In this document: in pieces, positions 1 through 5,723 of the stretch | Layout: every line of letters begins with the position of its first letter | How positions within the stretch are numbered: position 1 is the first letter of the stretch | NCBI GenBank assembly: GCA_035604455.1 | Contig: DATNIM010000030.1 | Span: forward strand, 1-5,823 | Length of the DNA: 5,823 nt | Source: AG25 sp035604455 | Lineage (GTDB): Bacteria > Gemmatimonadota > Gemmatimonadetes > Gemmatimonadales > GWC2-71-9 | Reading direction: 5' to 3' | Translations under genes and position numbers: made by a program | The notes under the pieces: model-generated | What the model saw: only the letters and a program-made list of their open reading frames with translations | Databases searched by the model: none | Told to the model about the DNA's origin: nothing

Positions 1-961
1 TCCGCGCGATCGGGTGCGCCGTGAACGCGGGGTTCGACTTCAGGGTATCGAAATACACTGACCACCATACCGTGCCGACCATCAGGACCATCATGACGGC
101 CCAGATGACCCACGCGTGGCCCATGCGCTTGAGCATCCGCCCAAACATCAGCACGAGCGCGTACGGGAACAGCATCATCATGACGCACGACAGAAAGTTC
201 GTGAGCGCCGTCGGATTCTCGAACGGGTGGGCCGAGTTCATACCGTAGAAGCCGCCCCCGTTCGTGCCCAACTGCTTCATCGGCACAAAGGCGGCGAGAG
301 GGCCAACCACGATGTTCTGCGGCTTCGCCTCACCCTTGTCCGTCGTCCCCATCGAGGCCGGCTCGAGCGTCGCGACATGATAGGAACTCCGATATGTCAT
401 CGGAGATCCCTGCTGCAGGAAAACGAGGCCGAACACGAACGCCACGGGCACGAACATGTACATGACCACGCGCCACATGTCGACGAAGAAGTTGCCGACC
501 GTCTTATCGCTCCGGAGCGCCCGGATGATCGCCGTGAGCCCGCAGAACCCAATCGAGGCCGAGAGGAAGAAGTTGGTCAAGCAGAAGACGATCTGGCTGA
601 AATTCGAGAAGTGTTGATCCCCCGAATAGTGCTGGAGATCGGTGTTGGTCATGAATGACACGACGCTGTGGAAGATCGTCGTGGGGGCCAACATCCCTTT
701 GCCGTCCGGATTGAGCGGCATCCAGGGTTGCAACGCCAACACGACAAAGCCGAATACGAACAGCACCGTGTTGAAGACGAGGAGCGCGCCCGCGTACTGT
801 TTCCAGCTCTGAGGGCCGCTGTCGAGACGACGCTCGATCGCCCGGAGGAACGCCGGAGCCCGGTACTCGCCATTCATGATCCACGCGAGGTAGCGGCTCA
901 GCGGGATACAGAGAATCGTCGTCGTGGCCAGAATCGCGATGGGCAGAAGCCAGATGGTCAT
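1..961 (-). CDS. kdpA: KdpA, potassium-binding and translocating subunit of the KdpFABC ATPase (N-terminal 320 codons, runs off window)
   Basis: KdpA is the inner-membrane subunit of the Kdp ATPase that binds and conducts K+; it is related to K+ channel/SKT proteins and has four pore loops. I translated the complement from the ATG at 961 to the window edge and found no stop in 320 codons. The start MTIWLLPIAIL is a membrane segment followed by LSRYLAWIMNGEYR, typical of a KdpA N-terminus. The first pore loop is NTDLQHYSG (residues 106-114) and the second is KQLGTNGGGFYGMNSAHP from K229, with the filter TNG at 233-235; FENPTALTNF follows. Full KdpA is usually about 560-600 aa, so over 40% lies beyond the left edge. 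GAGGAG lies 6 nt before the ATG. Unusually, the gene lies downstream of kdpC and a DUF2321 gene, with a 241-bp spacer, rather than between kdpF and kdpB. Identity is near certain; integrity of the missing part is unknown. Confidence 0.97.
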   Translation of the reverse strand, partial: MTIWLLPIAILATTTILCIPLSRYLAWIMNGEYRAPAFLRAIERRLDSGPQSWKQYAGALLVFNTVLFVFGFVVLALQPWMPLNPDGKGMLAPTTIFHSVVSFMTNTDLQHYSGDQHFSNFSQIVFCLTNFFLSASIGFCGLTAIIRALRSDKTVGNFFVDMWRVVMYMFVPVAFVFGLVFLQQGSPMTYRSSYHVATLEPASMGTTDKGEAKPQNIVVGPLAAFVPMKQLGTNGGGFYGMNSAHPFENPTALTNFLSCVMMMLFPYALVLMFGRMLKRMGHAWVIWAVMMVLMVGTVWWSVYFDTLKSNPAFTAHPIAR

Positions 962-967
962 GCGCCA

Positions 968-973
968 CTCCTC
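968..973 (-). promoter_or_regulatory. Shine-Dalgarno site of kdpA
   Basis: The complement reads GAGGAG, six nt before the ATG at 961. It fixes the kdpA start, and the encoded N-terminus at that ATG agrees with the family. Its quality suggests kdpA is translated independently of the distant upstream gene. Confidence 0.8.
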
Positions 974-1008
974 AAGCACTAGTCTCTAGAGGTTCGGTCT
1001 TCCTCCGG

Positions 1009-1025
1009 TCCTGCGGGCTGCAGGA
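1009..1025 (-). other. Hairpin in the kdpA leader
   Basis: On the minus strand TCCTGC and GCAGGA form a perfect 6-bp stem around the 5-nt loop AGCCC. It lies about 48 nt before the kdpA ATG and would be in the 5' leader if transcription starts upstream. No U-tract follows, so it does not look like an intrinsic terminator. Function is unknown. Confidence 0.45.
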
Positions 1026-1099
1026 GCGAGCATACCCGGAGCACACATCAACCGCCGCGACGCCGTCCTGCGCGCCGCTATCGATCCCCTGCAGAATCT

Positions 1100-1115
1100 G
1101 ACCGGCGAGCCGGTC
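1100..1115. other. Perfect inverted repeat GACCGGC-GA-GCCGGTC
   Basis: The 7-bp arms are perfectly complementary with a 2-nt centre, or equivalently a 6-bp stem with a CGAG tetraloop. It lies between the DUF2321 gene and kdpA. On the minus strand it is followed by AGATTCTGCAG, which is not a U-run, so a rho-independent terminator is not supported. It could be a dyad operator, an RNA hairpin that alters kdpA expression, or chance in GC-rich DNA. Confidence 0.45.
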
Positions 1116-1141
1116 TCCGCTTCTAGACTACCGCGCCGCGG

Positions 1142-1189
1142 GTTAACGCGGGATCAAAGGCTCGGCCCCGGCGACAAACTCCTGTTAAC
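1142..1189. repeat. Paired GTTAAC palindromes, 42 bp apart
   Basis: GTTAAC occurs at 1142-1147 and 1184-1189, start to start 42 bp. On the minus strand each gives an in-frame CGT-TAA, with a stop-free stretch QEFVAGAEPLIPR between them, in the same frame as the DUF2321 gene that ends just before. The outer palindrome overlaps an inverted repeat CCTGT/ACAGG (1181-1185 and 1195-1199). It could be a boundary repeat, a relic of a displaced 3' end, or chance. It fails the integron attC consensus (see rejected items). Confidence 0.35.
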
Positions 1190-1202
1190 GCCTGACAGGG
1201 CG

Positions 1203-1715
1203 TCACACGCCCGTGCTGACGTGCTGCTTCGCCGCCTCGGCGGCGATCTCCACGACCAGGTTCCGCAAGGCTCGCACGCCCGCGCCCCGGGCCTTCGCCA
1301 CGAGACTGTTGAACTGCGTGGCGGCAAGCGAGGCTCGCGGGGTATCCGCGATCAACTCGTCGAGGCTCGCCGCGAGGAGCTCGTGTTCGCGGGCCGACAA
1401 TCCCTCGAGCCCCTTCGCCAAATCGCGCGCCGCGTCGAGCTGGGCCGTCGTCCACGGATAGGCCCCCCCGCAAGCGGGACAGAAACTCGGGCGCACGTAG
1501 GGCGCCGCGCGTCCGTTTTGCTCCCCATCGGGAAGCGTACCGCGGATCGTCTCACCGCAGAGCGCGCACTTGACGAGCGTCTCCTTCCCGCATTGCGAGC
1601 AGAAGGGCTGGAGATCGTCAGCGCGCAGCGCCTGATGCGCGATCACGTGCCCGTTGAGACAGATCTGCGCCACGCAGTAGCCGTCTGCCCGCGGCCGCCA
1701 ACGCTCCAGGCCCAT
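1203..1715 (-). CDS. DUF2321-family zinc-ribbon protein
   Basis: This 170-aa soluble protein matches, from memory, the DUF2321 family of uncharacterised bacterial proteins. The signature is AQICLNGHVI at residues 16-25, then cysteine pairs FCSQCG (C39, C42), CALCG (C50, C53) and FCPACGGAYPW (C79, C82). A helical C-terminal half contains LDELIADTPRASLAATQF, also family-like. The three Cys pairs plus C19/H23 suggest two zinc-binding ribbons. No signal peptide or membrane segment is seen, so it should be cytosolic. The function is not known. It starts 44 nt after kdpC and is followed by a 241-bp spacer, so it sits between two kdp structural genes. The ATG at 1715 has an in-frame TAG a few codons upstream and only a poor SD; an internal GTG at V15 would keep the conserved core, so the start is less certain than the identity. 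Confidence 0.85.
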   Translation of the reverse strand: MGLERWRPRADGYCVAQICLNGHVIAHQALRADDLQPFCSQCGKETLVKCALCGETIRGTLPDGEQNGRAAPYVRPSFCPACGGAYPWTTAQLDAARDLAKGLEGLSAREHELLAASLDELIADTPRASLAATQFNSLVAKARGAGVRALRNLVVEIAAEAAKQHVSTGV

Positions 1716-1759
1716 CCCTCGCGACGACCCCTAGGCCCCGGTCGACGACTCCGCGCCGA

Positions 1760-2776
1760 TCACTGGGGTGCCCCGTAGCGCTGGCGGAGCGCGAGGTTGA
1801 CCGCGAGGACGTTCACCATCTTCTCGCCGGCCAGGCCGCCCAGGGGCGCGACGGCGTTGGACTGCAACAAGTCCTCGATCTCCGCGCGCACGGGTGCAGG
1901 GTCGCGCTTCAAGTCGCCCGCCCATTTCCCCGCCACGCGGTCCAGCTGGTACTCCGCGTTCTGGAGCGTGATGTCGGGGTCAAGGCCCGAGGCGGAGGTC
2001 GTCACGTAGTCGCCGGGAATGTCCTGCAGCGCAACGTCTGGATGGTCCTGACGCCACATGTCGAAGAAGATCGACTGCACGTCGCTGCCCTCCGACACAG
2101 GCTGAATCTCCGTGTGCGGTTTCTTGTCGGCCCCAGTGCTCGTCACGGCCGACGGGAAGCGCCCGGGATGATCGGCCGAGAAGTGTTCGAAGAACACGAC
2201 GGCCAGATCGGGTGCCTTGGGCTGCGGGGTCCCGGGGTTGTCCTTGATCCACTTCGCCACCACCTCGGCGTGCGCCTTGCTCCATGCATCGACGTAGACA
2301 CCGTGGGTCGAGTCGCCCGTCACCCAGCCCTGCGCGAGACCGTTGTGGTTATCGGCCCACTGGGCCACGAGGTGCGGCGCGTTTTGAAACGAGTCCTGGG
2401 CGAACCAGTGCTCGATGTCCGGGGCCACGAGTTGGCCAGCCTTCGCCCCGTCCCGATACTTGACGATCGGGCCCAGAACCCGGGCCACGCGGTCGCGGAG
2501 CGCGTAGTTCGAGACTGCGAGCGCGGACGACGTAGATGCCGAGCCGTCGTAGGACGCCGCTGACGGCCGCGGCTGGAAGTACTCGTCCTTCGTGAACGGC
2601 TGTGCGATGAGTTTGGAACCGATGATCGTGCCGTCCGGCGCTCGCAGCATGCTGCCGTTCGCCTGGAACGGGAACACGGTCTGGCCAACGGCCCAGAGTG
2701 CCAGCGGGTAGATGACCACACAGATCACGATGGTCAGCCCGAGCAGCCACAGACTCTTCGAGATGTACCGCAACAT
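1760..2776 (-). CDS. kdpC: KdpC, accessory subunit of the Kdp ATPase, long form with an inserted domain
   Basis: KdpC is a single-span membrane protein with a periplasmic domain, needed for Kdp complex assembly and activity. From the ATG at 2776 it has 338 aa, against about 190 in E. coli. The N-terminal membrane helix spans about residues 9-34 and is followed by FPFQANGS, IGSKLIAQPF, EYFQPRPSAASYDG and ALAVSN. The family C-terminal core resumes at TTSASGLDPDITLQNA (about 259-274) and APLGG near 310, ending in VNVLAVNLALRQRYG. Between them lie about 150 extra residues (roughly 102-254), rich in W, H, D and K, including WFAQDSFQNAPHLVAQW, FFEHFSADHPGRFPS and GSDVQSIFFDMWRQDHPD. I recall similar long KdpC proteins in Acidobacteriota and allied phyla, but no role for the extra part. 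The gene starts 32 nt after kdpB. A TTG at 2794 would add six residues but has no usable SD. Confidence 0.96.
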   Translation of the reverse strand: MLRYISKSLWLLGLTIVICVVIYPLALWAVGQTVFPFQANGSMLRAPDGTIIGSKLIAQPFTKDEYFQPRPSAASYDGSASTSSALAVSNYALRDRVARVLGPIVKYRDGAKAGQLVAPDIEHWFAQDSFQNAPHLVAQWADNHNGLAQGWVTGDSTHGVYVDAWSKAHAEVVAKWIKDNPGTPQPKAPDLAVVFFEHFSADHPGRFPSAVTSTGADKKPHTEIQPVSEGSDVQSIFFDMWRQDHPDVALQDIPGDYVTTSASGLDPDITLQNAEYQLDRVAGKWAGDLKRDPAPVRAEIEDLLQSNAVAPLGGLAGEKMVNVLAVNLALRQRYGAPQ

Positions 2777-2783
2777 TTGTGCG

Positions 2784-2788
2784 TCCTT
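2784..2788 (-). promoter_or_regulatory. Shine-Dalgarno site that decides the kdpC start
   Basis: The complement reads AAGGA, 7 nt before the ATG at 2776. The longer reading from TTG at 2794 would place this SD inside the gene and has only AAGG about 12 nt upstream of it. The ATG at 2776 also gives the normal short cytoplasmic N-terminus before the membrane helix. Confidence 0.75.
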
Positions 2789-2808
2789 GTTCAAGAAGAG
2801 GGTCGACC

Positions 2809-4965
2809 TTAGGCCGCCAAGTGGAGCGCGACCATCACGACATCGATCAGCTTGATGCCGACGAACGGGATGATCACTCCCCCGAGCCCCCAGACCGCGA
2901 GGTTCCTACGCAACAGCGCGTCCGCACCGAGCGGCGCGTAGCGCACGCCCTTCAGAGCCACAGGGATCAAGAGCGGGATAATGAGCGCGTTGAAGATCAC
3001 GGCCGAGAGGATCGCCGAGGTGGGCGAGTGCAGGTGCATGATGTCCACGACCTTGAGCCACGGGAGCGTCCCGGCAAACAGCGCGGGAATGATGGCGAAG
3101 TACTTCGCCACGTCGTTCGCAATCGAGAACGTCGTGAGCGCACCCCGGGTCATGAGCAATTGCTTCCCGATCTCGATCACCTCGATGAGCTTCGTGGGGT
3201 CGCTGTCGAGGTCCACCATGTTGGCCGCCTCTTTCGCGGCCTGCGTACCGGCGTTCATCGCCAACGCCACGTCGGCCTGCGCGAGCGCCGGCGCGTCGTT
3301 CGTCCCGTCGCCCAGCACGGCGACGAGCTTGCCTTCCGCCTGCTGCTTCCGAATGAGCGCGAGCTTCGTCTCGGGCGTCGCCTGGGCTTCGAAGTCGTCG
3401 ATTCCCGCTTGGTCGGCAATCGTTGCCGCCGTGAGGGGGTTGTCGCCCGTAATCATGATTGTGCGCAGCCCCATCTTCTTCAAACGCGCGAGGCGCTCCC
3501 GGAGGCCCGGCTTCAAGATGTCTTCCAAGACGATCACACCCGCGACGCGGCTGTCCTCGGCCACGACGAGCGGGGTGGCGCCCTTCGACGCGACGGAGTC
3601 CACCAGGCCCGCGAGCTCCCGGGGAGGGGTGCTTCCCAGTTCCGTGACGAACTTTGTGATCGCGTCCGGCGCGCCCTTACGAATCCGGCGACCGCCTGGC
3701 AGGTCGACACCGCTCATCCGGCTCTGCGCTGAGAACGGCACAAACGTCGTGCCAGCGGGCACGGTAGCCGTCCCCTGTTTGAGCCCCTGATAGGCCCGCA
3801 CGATGCTCTTACCCTCAGGGGTCTGGTCTGCAGCCGAGGCGATCGCGGCCAGCCGGCCGAGGTCCGTCGCCGAGTAGTCGCCGACCGGCAGGAACTTCGT
3901 CGCGTGCCGGTTCCCGACGGTGATCGTGCCGGTCTTGTCGAGCATCACGACGTCGATGTCACCCGCGAGTTCTACCGCCTTGCCGCTCTTCGCGATGATG
4001 TTCGCCCGCAGCGCGCGGTCCATCCCGGCGATCCCGATCGCGGCGAGCAACGCACCGATCGTCGTGGGAATCAGGCACACGAGCAGCGCGATCAAGGTCG
4101 GGACGTCGGTGCCGAGGCTCTTCAGGGGGGTCTGGAGGCCCAGATAGCTCGTCATGTACTGCTCGGCGTTCCACGCCATCGGCCACAGCGGCACGACGAC
4201 GATCAAGAAGATCAGGGTGAACGCCGACAGCGCGAGCGTGAGCGCGATCTCGTTGGGGCTGCGCTGGCGGATCGCCCCCTCGACCAAGGCAATCATCCGG
4301 TCGAGGAAGGACTCGCCCGCCCCGCTCGTGATTTGAACGACGATGCGATCGGAGAGGACGATGGTTCCCCCGGTCACGCCCGAGCGGTCCCCGCCCGATT
4401 CCCGAATCACCGGGGCCGACTCACCGGTAATCGCGGACTCGTCAACCGACGCCACACCTTCGAGGATCTCACCGTCGCCGGGAATCGTCTGCCCCGCCTC
4501 CACCACCACCCGATCGCCGGGCCGCAGCGCGTGCGAGGAGACCTCCTCCGCAACGCCGGTCGCGCCGATTCGATGGGCGATCGTGTCATGCCGGGCGCGC
4601 CGCAACGATTCGGCCTGCGCCTTTCCTCGCGCCTCCGCCAGCGCGGTGGCGAAGTTGGCGAACAGCACGGTCAACCACAGCCAGAAGTCCAGGGCGATGA
4701 AGTAGGTGATCGACACCTGGCTCGCCGTCGTACCGAAAGCCGCCTGCAAGATGAAGAGCAGGGTCAGGAACGCCCCGACCTCGACCACGAACATCACCGG
4801 GTTCTTCCATTGGATGTCGGGCCGCAGCATCACGAACGCCTGGCGCAGCGCGACCATGGCGGGTCCACGTGCCAGGAGCGGTTGGCCGCGGGGCCGCCGA
4901 ACCGGAGCGCCCTCCGGCAGGGTCGGCGGTTCCAGGGTGGGCGTAACGTTCAGTTCGCTGTGCAT
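2809..4965 (-). CDS. kdpB: KdpB, catalytic P-type ATPase subunit of the Kdp K+ transporter
   Basis: KdpB (P-type ATPase class IA) hydrolyses ATP to drive K+ uptake through KdpA. It is 718 aa against 682 in E. coli; much of the difference is a Pro-rich N-terminal extension (roughly 1-35). Motifs in order: actuator-domain TGES (180-183), membrane-helix CLIPTTIG (297-304), phosphorylation DKTGT with acceptor D343, nucleotide-domain FSAQSRMSG (F411) and KGAPDAI (K430), MITGDNP (504-510), hinge GDGTNDAPAL (552-561), and the transmembrane FSIANDVAKYFAI with D618 and K621, matching the E. coli Asp/Lys pair essential for coupling. No key residue is missing. S183 in TGES corresponds to the serine whose phosphorylation inhibits the E. 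coli enzyme, so that control may be conserved. GGAG lies 9 nt before the ATG. The gene follows kdpF by 98 nt, where kdpA would normally stand, and precedes kdpC by 32 nt. Confidence 0.99.
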   Translation of the reverse strand: MHSELNVTPTLEPPTLPEGAPVRRPRGQPLLARGPAMVALRQAFVMLRPDIQWKNPVMFVVEVGAFLTLLFILQAAFGTTASQVSITYFIALDFWLWLTVLFANFATALAEARGKAQAESLRRARHDTIAHRIGATGVAEEVSSHALRPGDRVVVEAGQTIPGDGEILEGVASVDESAITGESAPVIRESGGDRSGVTGGTIVLSDRIVVQITSGAGESFLDRMIALVEGAIRQRSPNEIALTLALSAFTLIFLIVVVPLWPMAWNAEQYMTSYLGLQTPLKSLGTDVPTLIALLVCLIPTTIGALLAAIGIAGMDRALRANIIAKSGKAVELAGDIDVVMLDKTGTITVGNRHATKFLPVGDYSATDLGRLAAIASAADQTPEGKSIVRAYQGLKQGTATVPAGTTFVPFSAQSRMSGVDLPGGRRIRKGAPDAITKFVTELGSTPPRELAGLVDSVASKGATPLVVAEDSRVAGVIVLEDILKPGLRERLARLKKMGLRTIMITGDNPLTAATIADQAGIDDFEAQATPETKLALIRKQQAEGKLVAVLGDGTNDAPALAQADVALAMNAGTQAAKEAANMVDLDSDPTKLIEVIEIGKQLLMTRGALTTFSIANDVAKYFAIIPALFAGTLPWLKVVDIMHLHSPTSAILSAVIFNALIIPLLIPVALKGVRYAPLGADALLRRNLAVWGLGGVIIPFVGIKLIDVVMVALHLAA

Positions 4966-5063
4966 CTCGTCCTACTCCGTACGAAAAGGGTGAGCAACGC
5001 TGGGATCAGCCGCCAAAGGGAATTGGGCCGAAGTGCTCCGCGAGCGAAGCGTTCAACGCGCCC
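4966..5063 (-). other. 98-nt kdpF-kdpB gap at the usual kdpA position
   Basis: This is where kdpA lies in a standard kdpFABC operon. I looked in all frames of the transcribed strand for a KdpA remnant and found none. It contains only the kdpB SD (GGAG, 4978-4975) and no strong hairpin or promoter. Its length exceeds the 10-nt smORF-kdpF and 32-nt kdpB-kdpC gaps. Confidence 0.6.
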
Positions 5064-5147
5064 TCAGAACTGCTCCGGTCGCACCAGAGCCCAAAACAGG
5101 TACACGAACAGAAACAGAGCCACAGCAGCCGTCAGGTAGATCAGCAT
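5064..5147 (-). CDS. kdpF: KdpF, small stabilising membrane subunit of the Kdp ATPase
   Basis: KdpF is a single-helix hydrophobic peptide of about 29 aa in E. coli that binds between KdpA and KdpB and stabilises the complex. This ORF has 27 aa: MLIYLTAAVALFLFVYLF followed by WALVRPEQF. One membrane helix fills most of it, and the end fits the family pattern of Y/F-L-x-A-L-hydrophobic-x-P/A-E-x-F. GAGGG lies 7 nt before the ATG, its first bases falling in the TGA stop of the preceding small ORF, which is 10 nt upstream. The longer frame reading into the 31-aa gene has no SD and is not plausible. KdpF is followed directly by kdpB rather than kdpA. Confidence 0.92.
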   Translation of the reverse strand: MLIYLTAAVALFLFVYLFWALVRPEQF

Positions 5148-5157
5148 GATCGAGCCC

Positions 5158-5253
5158 TCACATCTTTTCGCAGAGGACGAGGAACCAGTAGCACAGCCCC
5201 ATCGCCACGATTCCGAGGACGAACATTGCCGGTAACCACAACGCGACATTCAC
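5158..5253 (-). CDS. 31-aa single-span membrane microprotein upstream of kdpF
   Basis: This gene starts with GTG at 5253 and encodes VNVALWLPAMFVLGIVAMGL then CYWFLVLCEKM. It is almost wholly one hydrophobic helix with a short charged C-terminus. The start is supported by a strong SD, AAGGAGG, 6 nt upstream, and by a GTGA overlap with the stop of the 157-aa gene, suggesting translational coupling. It lies 10 nt before kdpF. From memory, many kdp operons carry a similar short ORF just before kdpF, a hydrophobic helix ending around a Cys-Glu or Asp plus a basic residue; it is often left unannotated or labelled only as a small potassium-transport protein. A role as an extra Kdp subunit or regulator is inference only. 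Confidence 0.75.
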   Translation of the reverse strand: MNVALWLPAMFVLGIVAMGLCYWFLVLCEKM

Positions 5254-5723
5254 TGTGCGCCTCCTTGAGCCGAGGCTAGTGCGCGGGTCGTGACACCGCC
5301 TCGAAACGAACGTGACACGGGGTTGCCCCACCTCGCCGGCGTCTGCGCATGTTCCAGCCACGCGCCCGCAAGGTCCCGGAACCCGCGCTCGTCTCGATCC
5401 CACACCGTGACGAGCGTCCGGGTAACGCTGTTGCGGACCCCGGGCAAGCGGTCCCAGCCCCGAATCCGCGCGAGCCAGCTCGGCGTCCGAACATCGCCCG
5501 CCGTAGCGAGCGCGAGAAAGCAGTCCTGCCACTCATGGCCGCGGGCCGCGAGGCCCGCCGTGACGCGCTCCGCGCCCAGGGCCTCGAACCCCTCCGTCAA
5601 GAGCGCCTTGTCTCGGCGCGTCAGGTCGTCGGAGCGGGCCCACCACCGCCCGAGGGGGCGTACGACGAGCCACATGAGGGCGATCCAGGCCAGGAGCTCT
5701 GACCACCGCATCATGGCGGTCAT
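5250..5723 (-). CDS. Unrecognised 157-aa protein with one N-terminal membrane segment
   Basis: I do not recognise this family. The protein opens with a membrane helix (about residues 8-24, ELLAWIALMWLVV and flanks), then RPLGRWWARSDD, whose positive charges predict a cytoplasmic C-terminal part. The rest is mainly helical and charged, with five Trp in the soluble part, for example GHEWQDCFLALATAG (62-76) and PSWLARIRGWDRLPG. No catalytic motif is visible. Its TGA overlaps the GTG of the next gene, and its ATG overlaps a possible upstream stop as ATGA, so it looks like part of a coupled operon ending in kdp. The ATG at 5723 lacks a clear SD; Met4 (5714) and Met5 (5711) are alternatives. The frame is also open upstream to the window edge, so a longer N-terminus cannot be excluded. 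An antisense ORF (5290-5802) is judged a GC-driven shadow. Confidence 0.7.
   Translation of the reverse strand: MTAMMRWSELLAWIALMWLVVRPLGRWWARSDDLTRRDKALLTEGFEALGAERVTAGLAARGHEWQDCFLALATAGDVRTPSWLARIRGWDRLPGVRNSVTRTLVTVWDRDERGFRDLAGAWLEHAQTPARWGNPVSRSFRGGVTTRALASAQGGAQ
5260..5266 (-). promoter_or_regulatory. Strong Shine-Dalgarno site of the 31-aa microprotein
   Basis: The complement reads AAGGAGG, 6 nt before the GTG at 5253. It lies inside the last codons of the 157-aa gene. It is the best ribosome-binding site in the window and the main evidence that the 31-aa ORF is translated from GTG. Confidence 0.8.

Larger units (their letters stand above)
962..1202 (-). other. 241-bp spacer before kdpA with hairpins and GTTAAC palindromes
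   Basis: I see no gene here. Seen directly: two GTTAAC palindromes (1142-1147 and 1184-1189), a CCTGT/ACAGG inverted repeat (1181-1199), and two perfect hairpins (1100-1115 and 1009-1025). A spacer this long is unusual beside the 10-98 nt gaps elsewhere in the operon, so it may hold a promoter, a processing site or an attenuator for kdpA, or be a scar of rearrangement. A TATGCT on the minus strand (1034-1029) resembles a -10 box but has no partnered -35. No T-run follows either hairpin in the direction of transcription. Confidence 0.6.

Noticed and set aside
504..968. Minus-strand open frame of 154 codons overlapping kdpA
   Set aside because: It is in another frame over the same DNA; the true KdpA frame begins at 961 and contains clear family motifs without stops.
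1029..1034. TATGCT on the minus strand as a -10 box for kdpA
   Set aside because: There is no acceptable -35 at 16-18 nt, the match is only 4 of 6, and the predicted start would fall in the hairpin. Not strong enough to call a promoter.
1100..1115. Rho-independent terminator after the DUF2321 gene
   Set aside because: The stem is good but no T-run follows it on either strand within the expected distance.
1142..1195. Integron attC recombination site behind the DUF2321 gene
   Set aside because: The AAC...GTT ends are present, but the outer boxes break the RYYYAAC/GTTRRRY consensus and the inner arms show no good pairing by eye. No integrase gene is in the window. Kept only as an unexplained repeat.
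1123..1473. Minus-strand open frame of 116 codons at the end of the DUF2321 gene
   Set aside because: It overlaps the DUF2321 frame, whose cysteine pairs and family motifs are convincing; the alternative product is Arg/Gly-rich and has no SD.
2774..2794. TTG start giving a 344-aa KdpC
   Set aside because: AAGGA is ideally placed for the ATG at 2776 and would lie inside the longer reading, which itself has no suitable SD.
3904..5139. Long plus-strand open frame of 411 codons opposite kdpB and kdpF
   Set aside because: It is antisense to the unambiguous kdpB, its product is Arg/Gly/Asp/His-rich without a fold-like pattern, and such frames are expected opposite GC-rich genes. The same holds for 2779-3732 and 2981-3790.
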